DNA from: Ruminococcaceae bacterium UBA1741
GTDB lineage: Bacteria > Bacillota > Clostridia > Oscillospirales > Acutalibacteraceae
NCBI GenBank assembly: GCA_002315685.1
Contig: DCHX01000033.1
Span: 1-27,081, forward strand
Length of the DNA: 27,081 nt
Direction: 5' to 3'
Below the pieces are notes generated by a model. That model was not told where the DNA came from. It did not search any database and saw only the letters and a list, made by a program, of their open reading frames with translations. Positions within the stretch are counted from its first letter, which is position 1, and each line of letters starts with the position of its first letter. The position numbers were made by a program, and so were the translations under genes. Below are positions 22,979 through 27,081 of this stretch, one piece after another.

Positions 22979-23869
22979 TCATTTTGCCAACGGATGATAT
23001 CGCTTATATTTTTCTGTATATTTATTCTTTAAGTAACCTTCGTAAATCTTTGTGCTTGATAAATCCGTATGTCCTAAAATTTCTTTTATATATCTCATAT
23101 CAGCGCCGTTTTCTAGCAAATGAGTTGCAAATGAATGTCTTAATGTATTAGGCGTTATTTCCTTATCTATTTGAGCCATTTGCGCATAATATTTAATTAT
23201 TTTCCAAACACCTTGTCGTGATATTTTTTTACCGTTCATATTAGTAAAAAGCAAATAATTATCCCTTTCATTTACAATTATCGGTCTAACCTCTTCTATA
23301 TATTCTGACAAATTGTTCAGTGCCTCGCTGTATATTGGTACAAATCGTTCTTTACCATCGTTTGATAAAATTTTAACAAACCCGAGTTGTTTATTTATAT
23401 CGTCAACTTTAATGTTTACTAACTCACTGACTTTAATGCCGGTTGCGTACAGTAAATTAAGTATTGCCTTATCTCTTTTTGATTTTGTTGTATTTTCATT
23501 CGGTTGTGAAATCAGTGCTACAATTTCATTACTATTCAAAACTTTGGGAGTTCTTTTATTGCTTTTTCGGTTTTTTACGGTTTTAAGCGGATTAGAGTTA
23601 CACACACCGACTGTTTGCAAATATTCAAAAAAAGAGCGCAAAGACGCAATTTTTCTGTTTTTAGTTGAGTCTGATACATTTTCACTATCTAAAAAAGTCA
23701 GATAATCAATTATTGTTCTGTTTTTAACCGATTTCGGTGTATTCAATTCGTTTTTTGAACAAAAATTTATAAACATTTTACAGTCTCTTAAATATGATTC
23801 AACAGTATTATCGGAGAAATTTTTATTTATTCGCAAGTGTTTTTCAAAATCACTTAAATATAATAACAT
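22979..23869 (-). CDS. XerC/XerD-like tyrosine recombinase with altered active site
   Basis: This 296-residue protein has the full Xer layout: an N-terminal SAM-like DNA-binding domain (1-90) and a catalytic domain (about 110-290). Xer enzymes resolve chromosome dimers at dif. Expected catalytic positions show Lys173 (DGKERFVPI), Arg244 (TLRHSFATHLLENGAD), His267 (LGHTDLSSTKIY) and nucleophile Tyr276. Two positions differ from the family norm. The first Arg of the usual GLRVSEL motif is Lys146 (GIKVSEL), and the His of HTLRHS is Asn241 (NTLRHS). The frame is intact. GGAGGTG precedes the ATG. The gene follows spoIIM by 12 bases, as in the spoIIM-xerD region of B. subtilis, so it may be the native XerD or a diverged paralog. 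Confidence 0.85.
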   Translation of the reverse strand: MLLYLSDFEKHLRINKNFSDNTVESYLRDCKMFINFCSKNELNTPKSVKNRTIIDYLTFLDSENVSDSTKNRKIASLRSFFEYLQTVGVCNSNPLKTVKNRKSNKRTPKVLNSNEIVALISQPNENTTKSKRDKAILNLLYATGIKVSELVNIKVDDINKQLGFVKILSNDGKERFVPIYSEALNNLSEYIEEVRPIIVNERDNYLLFTNMNGKKISRQGVWKIIKYYAQMAQIDKEITPNTLRHSFATHLLENGADMRYIKEILGHTDLSSTKIYEGYLKNKYTEKYKRYHPLAK

Positions 23870-23881
23870 TATAGCACCTCC

Positions 23882-24517
23882 CTATTTGAAATTAAACAAG
23901 CCTATAAACAAAATACATAACAGAATATCCAGTAATGAAACCGGCAAACAAAAGCAAATCATTATTATATGTTTTCGATAAAATAAAGCAAAATCGTTGT
24001 ATATTAGTACAGCTTTTTCTCTCGAAAAAATTGTTTTTGAAAGTATCAAAGAAAAGTTAAATGAATATTTCGACAAAAGAATATAAAGTATTGAAAAAAC
24101 AGCCATAGGCGGTATAAAAATAATTGCATTGAAAGCAATTCCTTTTAAGGATAAATAAGAATAGGAATAGGATAAAAAACCGCCTAAAATCACACCTAAC
24201 GATGCTATGTTTATCGGTATTAAGACAATTCCCAATATCGAAGTACCGAACAAAAATAATAAAATATCTGCCAAAGCGTATGAAAAGAACGAAACAAAAA
24301 ACAGTCTTATTGCATTCGATTCGGTTCTTACCGACAAATACCAATCAAAATAATACTTAACAAACGACTTAAATACAGTGTTTTCGGAAGAAAAAACAAC
24401 ACCGAAAACAATACCTATAATAAACAAAAACGAAAAAATAATAAATTTTAAGTCATTTTTATATTTTCCTTGTAAATGCAAAAATTTGAAATCAATAACT
24501 CTTCCCTTTTTAATCAT
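23882..24517 (-). CDS. spoIIM: Stage II sporulation protein M (SpoIIM)
   Basis: SpoIIM is a membrane component of the SpoIIDMP complex, which remodels peptidoglycan during engulfment of the forespore. The 211-residue protein has an N-terminal cytoplasmic part (about 1-20) and about five membrane segments. The DUF95-type core GIVLIPINIASLGVILGGFLS is visible, as is the later FIPPMAVFSILYILLS stretch. The start at 24517 follows GAGGTG by seven bases; a further upstream ATG at 24556 lacks a site. The identification rests on length, membrane pattern and the spoIIM-xer gene order known in B. subtilis and many Clostridia. Confidence 0.8.
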   Translation of the reverse strand: MIKKGRVIDFKFLHLQGKYKNDLKFIIFSFLFIIGIVFGVVFSSENTVFKSFVKYYFDWYLSVRTESNAIRLFFVSFFSYALADILLFLFGTSILGIVLIPINIASLGVILGGFLSYSYSYLSLKGIAFNAIIFIPPMAVFSILYILLSKYSFNFSLILSKTIFSREKAVLIYNDFALFYRKHIIMICFCLPVSLLDILLCILFIGLFNFK

Positions 24518-24534
24518 TAAAAACACCTCAAAAT

Positions 24535-24566
24535 ATACTATGAATAAAAAGGACAAGATATGTCAA
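24535..24566 (-). promoter_or_regulatory. Candidate spoIIM promoter, possibly sigma-E-like
   Basis: On the minus strand CATATC (24562-24557), a 14-base spacer and CATAGTAT (24542-24535) resemble the sporulation sigma-E pattern (ATATT-type -35 and CATACA-type -10), with mismatches. A sigma-A reading is also possible: TTGACA (24566-24561) and CATAGT with an 18-base spacer. Either would place the start close to the spoIIM ribosome binding site, which is tight. B. subtilis spoIIM is known to be sigma-E dependent. Confidence 0.35.
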
Positions 24567-24582
24567 ATTCAAAAAAGAAAGC

Positions 24583-24669
24583 ATTATGTAAACCGATTGG
24601 ATTTATATTCTACTTATACAGCATTATTTTTTACTTGTCAAGAAAATATGCGGAATTATGTAAACCGAT
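24583..24669. repeat. 15-bp direct repeat upstream of the SDR gene
   Basis: ATTATGTAAACCGAT occurs at 24583-24597 and again at 24655-24669, 72 bases apart. The distance is a multiple of three. In the frame that reads into the SDR gene both copies encode Leu-Cys-Lys-Pro-Ile. The second copy lies just ahead of the SDR promoter -35 box, so a regulatory role is also possible. Confidence 0.6.
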
Positions 24670-24680
24670 ATTTTGTAAAC

Positions 24681-24709
24681 TTGCAAAATTAAGTGAAAAG
24701 TGGTATAAT
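24681..24709 (+). promoter_or_regulatory. Sigma-A-type promoter for the SDR gene
   Basis: TTGCAA (24681-24686) and a perfect TATAAT (24704-24709) are separated by 17 bases. The start point near 24716 gives a leader of about 21 bases containing AAGGGAG (24724-24730) before the ATG at 24737. Confidence 0.75.
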
Positions 24710-24736
24710 TCTCTAAAACATTTAAGGGAGATTTAT

Positions 24737-25471
24737 ATGAGAAAAACCGTTATTATTACCGGTGCTTCAAAAGGTATCGGCGCCACAACCGCAATCTTAT
24801 TTGCCGAAAACGGATATAATGTTGTTATTAACTATAACAATTCCTTTGAGTCCGCACGGATATTAACATCATCACTTAAAAGCAGAGGCTTTTCAGTTAG
24901 TATGATTAAGGCAGATGTTGCGAACCGCCAAGAAACCGATATTCTAATTAAAGAAACACTTTACCAATACGGCTCTATTGATGTTTTAATTAACAATGCG
25001 GGTATCTCGATTATCAATCCCGTAAATCAATTAGATGATATTGATTCCGATAGAATTTTTAATGTAAATCTTAAAGGTGTTTATAACTGTTGTAAGAGTG
25101 TTTATCCAATAATGGTAAATCAAAAATTCGGCAAAATAATTAACATAACTTCAATGTGGGGACAAGTCGGTGCCTCTTGTGAAGTTGCATATTCCGCGTC
25201 GAAAGCCGGTGTTATAGGTCTTACCAAAGCACTTGCAAAAGAATTAGCACCCTCTAACATAAATGTCAATGCTATATCCCCCGGTCTTATAGAAACCTCG
25301 ATGAATTCAAATGTTTCTATTGAGGACTTAAACAGCTTTGTTGAAGAAATTCCTCTCGGCAGAATCGGCTCTACTGACGATATTGCAAACACCTGTCTTT
25401 TTTTGGCAAGTGAAAAGGCCGATTACATTACCGGACAAATAATCGGTGTAAACGGTGGATTTGTTGTATAA
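24737..25471 (+). CDS. Short-chain dehydrogenase/reductase (FabG-like)
   Basis: This 244-residue classical SDR uses NAD(P)H for a carbonyl/alcohol redox reaction. The cofactor motif TGASKGIG lies at 8-15, NNAG at 86-89 and structural Asn111 in NVNLKGVYN. The catalytic triad is Ser139, Tyr152 and Lys156 (AYSASKAG). The C terminus, ITGQIIGVNGGFVV, is typical of FabG-type 3-oxoacyl-ACP reductases. No other fatty acid synthesis genes are adjacent, so the substrate is uncertain. The start at 24737 is fixed by AAGGGAG and by the family N terminus. An in-frame extension back to 24560 has a weak site and lies upstream of the promoter. The gene is divergent from spoIIM and ahead of guaB. Confidence 0.9.
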   Translation: MRKTVIITGASKGIGATTAILFAENGYNVVINYNNSFESARILTSSLKSRGFSVSMIKADVANRQETDILIKETLYQYGSIDVLINNAGISIINPVNQLDDIDSDRIFNVNLKGVYNCCKSVYPIMVNQKFGKIINITSMWGQVGASCEVAYSASKAGVIGLTKALAKELAPSNINVNAISPGLIETSMNSNVSIEDLNSFVEEIPLGRIGSTDDIANTCLFLASEKADYITGQIIGVNGGFVV

Positions 25472-25476
25472 AACTA

Positions 25477-25505
25477 TTGACAAAATTCGATAAAAAACTT
25501 ATAAT
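25477..25505 (+). promoter_or_regulatory. Consensus sigma-A promoter for guaB
   Basis: TTGACA (25477-25482) and TATAAT (25500-25505) are both perfect, with a 17-base spacer. They begin six bases after the SDR stop codon. The start point near 25512 leaves about 22 bases before the ATG at 25534. There is no room for a purine riboswitch. Confidence 0.9.
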
Positions 25506-25533
25506 TGTAAAAATACTTTTTAAGGAGATAGTT

Positions 25534-27042
25534 ATGGCTTATTATTTCAAAGAAACATCACACACTTTTAATGAGTATCTTTTAGTTCCCGGATATTCTT
25601 CATCTGAATGTATCCCGGCTAATGTATCGCTCAAAACGCCGCTTGTAAAATTCAAAAAAGGCGAAGAACCGGCGATTACAATGAATATTCCCCTTACCTC
25701 TGCAATAATGCAGTCGGTTTCCGGCGAGAAGCTTGCGGTAGCTCTTGCAAAAGAAGGCGGAGTTTCCTTCATTTACGGTTCTCAGTCGGTTGAAGACGAA
25801 GCAAATATGGTTGCTCGAGCTAAGGGCTATAAGGCGGGTTTTGTTGTCAGCGATTCTAATGTTACACCCGACAGTACATTAAAGGATATTGTTGACCTTA
25901 AAGAAAAGAACGGTCATTCTACAATTGCGGTAACATCTGACGGTACTTTCAAGGGTAAACTTTTGGGTATTGTTACAAGCCGTGATTACAGAATAAGCCG
26001 AATGTCTCTTGACACAAAGGTCAGCTCATTTATGACACCTCTTGAAAATTTAATTGTCGGCGACGAAGATACTACTCTTAAAAAGGCAAATGATATAATT
26101 TGGGATAATAAATTAAACTCCCTCCCTATTGTTGATAAAAACGGAAATCTAATGTATTTTGTTTTCCGCAAGGATTATGATGCTCATAAAGAAAATCCGA
26201 ACGAATTGCTTGACGATAAAAAAAGATATATTGTAGGTGCAGGTATAAACACAAGAGATTATGAACAAAGAGTTCCTGCTCTTGTAAATGCCGGTGCTGA
26301 TGTTCTTTGTATTGACTCTTCAGAAGGTTTTAGCGAATGGCAATCACGCACAATTGATTATATTCGCGGTAAATACGGCGATACCGTTAAGGTTGGTGCC
26401 GGAAATGTTGTTGATAAAGAAGGATTTTTGTTCCTTGCAAAAGCAGGTGCCGACTTTGTTAAAGTAGGTATTGGCGGTGGCTCAATTTGTATTACCCGTG
26501 AAACCAAGGGAATCGGACGCGGACAAGCAACCGCACTTATTGATGTTTGTGCTGCCCGTGATGAATATTTTGAAGAAACAGGTGTTTATGTACCCGTATG
26601 TTCTGACGGCGGTATCGTTCACGACCATCATATGACATTAGCTCTTGCTATGGGTGCTGATTTTATGATGCTCGGAAGATATTTTGCTCGTTTTGATGAA
26701 AGTCCTACAAACCGTGTTTCCTTTAACGGTAACTATTATAAAGAGTATTGGGGCGAGGGTTCAAACCGTGCAAGAAACTGGCAAAGATACGATTTAGGCG
26801 GCGACAAGAAGCTTCACTTTGAAGAGGGTGTTGATTCTTATGTTCCTTATGCCGGTTCACTAAAAGATAATGTTGCTTTATCACTTAGCAAGGTACGTTC
26901 TACTATGTGTAACTGCGGTTCTCTAAACCTACCGGATTTCAGAAAGAATGCAAAGCTTACGCTTGTATCCGCAACAAGTATTGTTGAAGGCGGAGCCCAC
27001 GATGTAATCCAAAAAGAAACTTCGCTTGGTACTATAAAGTAA
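25534..27042 (+). CDS. guaB: IMP dehydrogenase GuaB
   Basis: GuaB oxidises IMP to XMP with NAD, the committed step of GTP synthesis. The 502-residue protein has the (beta/alpha)8 barrel interrupted by a CBS pair (about residues 100-220, with TSDGTFKGKLLGIVTSRDYRI split over the boundary of the first domain). Catalytic Cys319 lies in GIGGGSICITRETKGIGRGQA. The NAD-site sequence LCIDSSEGFSEWQ and the phosphate-binding CSDGGIVHDHH and MLGRYFARFDESP are visible. The flap contains the Arg-Tyr pair in NWQRYDLGG, and the C terminus has EGVDSYVPYAGSL. The start at 25534 is set by AAGGAG. The active-site loop GIGGGSICITRE differs from the common GIGPGSICTTR and marks a divergent IMPDH subgroup. Confidence 0.95.
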   Translation: MAYYFKETSHTFNEYLLVPGYSSSECIPANVSLKTPLVKFKKGEEPAITMNIPLTSAIMQSVSGEKLAVALAKEGGVSFIYGSQSVEDEANMVARAKGYKAGFVVSDSNVTPDSTLKDIVDLKEKNGHSTIAVTSDGTFKGKLLGIVTSRDYRISRMSLDTKVSSFMTPLENLIVGDEDTTLKKANDIIWDNKLNSLPIVDKNGNLMYFVFRKDYDAHKENPNELLDDKKRYIVGAGINTRDYEQRVPALVNAGADVLCIDSSEGFSEWQSRTIDYIRGKYGDTVKVGAGNVVDKEGFLFLAKAGADFVKVGIGGGSICITRETKGIGRGQATALIDVCAARDEYFEETGVYVPVCSDGGIVHDHHMTLALAMGADFMMLGRYFARFDESPTNRVSFNGNYYKEYWGEGSNRARNWQRYDLGGDKKLHFEEGVDSYVPYAGSLKDNVALSLSKVRSTMCNCGSLNLPDFRKNAKLTLVSATSIVEGGAHDVIQKETSLGTIK

Positions 27043-27066
27043 TAACGATAAGACACAATCATGACC

Positions 27067-27081
27067 ACCGGCTAAGCCGGT
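27067..27081 (+). terminator. Probable guaB terminator, cut by the window end
   Basis: ACCGGC (27067-27072) pairs perfectly with GCCGGT (27076-27081) around TAA. It lies 25 bases after the guaB stop. The following T tract, if any, is outside the window, so termination is likely but not proven. Confidence 0.55.

Noticed and set aside
25472..25533. Purine riboswitch or other leader RNA for guaB
   Set aside because: The gap is 62 bases and is filled by a consensus promoter and ribosome binding site; there is no room for an aptamer.
1..27081. CRISPR array, prophage, insertion sequence, tRNA or rRNA
   Set aside because: No regularly spaced repeats, transposase or phage genes, cloverleaf-like sequences or rRNA segments were recognised on either strand.

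Overview
This is an AT-rich window from a low-GC Gram-positive bacterium. It most resembles an anaerobic, spore-forming lineage of Clostridia (Oscillospiraceae/Ruminococcaceae-like); that is inferred from gene content, not from any search. The lines of evidence are strong purine-rich ribosome binding sites, six probable TTG starts, group II ECF modules, a ClpE-like unfoldase, two sporulation genes (spoIIM and a 29-codon spoVM), and the spoIIM-xer pairing known from Bacillus/Clostridia. No rRNA, tRNA, CRISPR array, insertion sequence or prophage was seen. Nearly all genes look like ordinary chromosomal ones.

Region 1 (1-12035, + strand) reads as one very long operon. Two sigma-A-type promoters (8-36 and 51-79) precede ruvC-ruvA-ruvB (Holliday junction processing). 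Then come an RlmI-like methyltransferase, the ECF core ecfA1-ecfA2-ecfT, truA, a membrane-anchored DUF5711-like protein, a CvpA-family protein, a ClpE/ClpC-type ATPase with an N-terminal zinc finger, an MgtC/SapB protein, a 47-residue membrane protein and spoVM. It ends at a bidirectional terminator (12009-12035). The gaps are small or overlapping except at two places. Between ruvC and ruvA, and again between ruvA and ruvB, sits a near-identical 143-bp leader (140/143 identical). It folds into hairpins, and one hairpin loop is complementary to the ruvA/ruvB Shine-Dalgarno sequence. This duplicated leader is the most unusual structure in the window.

Region 2 (12044-17888) holds a minus-strand MacB-like ABC transporter (ATPase and FtsX-type permease in one chain). 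Divergent from it is a class A penicillin-binding protein, followed by a ZIP metal transporter. The pbp-ZIP junction is very compact: a terminator hairpin, a good promoter and the ZIP ribosome binding site all overlap in about 50 bp.

Region 3 (17899-22712, minus strand) is a complete high-affinity branched-chain amino acid uptake operon, livK-livH-livM-livG-livF. It has a textbook promoter and a probable attenuator hairpin after livK. The following 324-bp intergenic gap contains two related hairpins flanking a GC-rich core.

Region 4 (22979-27081) has spoIIM-xer on the minus strand. The Xer-like recombinase has substitutions at two catalytic positions. Divergent from it are an SDR oxidoreductase and guaB (IMP dehydrogenase), each with its own strong promoter. 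The window ends inside what is probably the guaB terminator.
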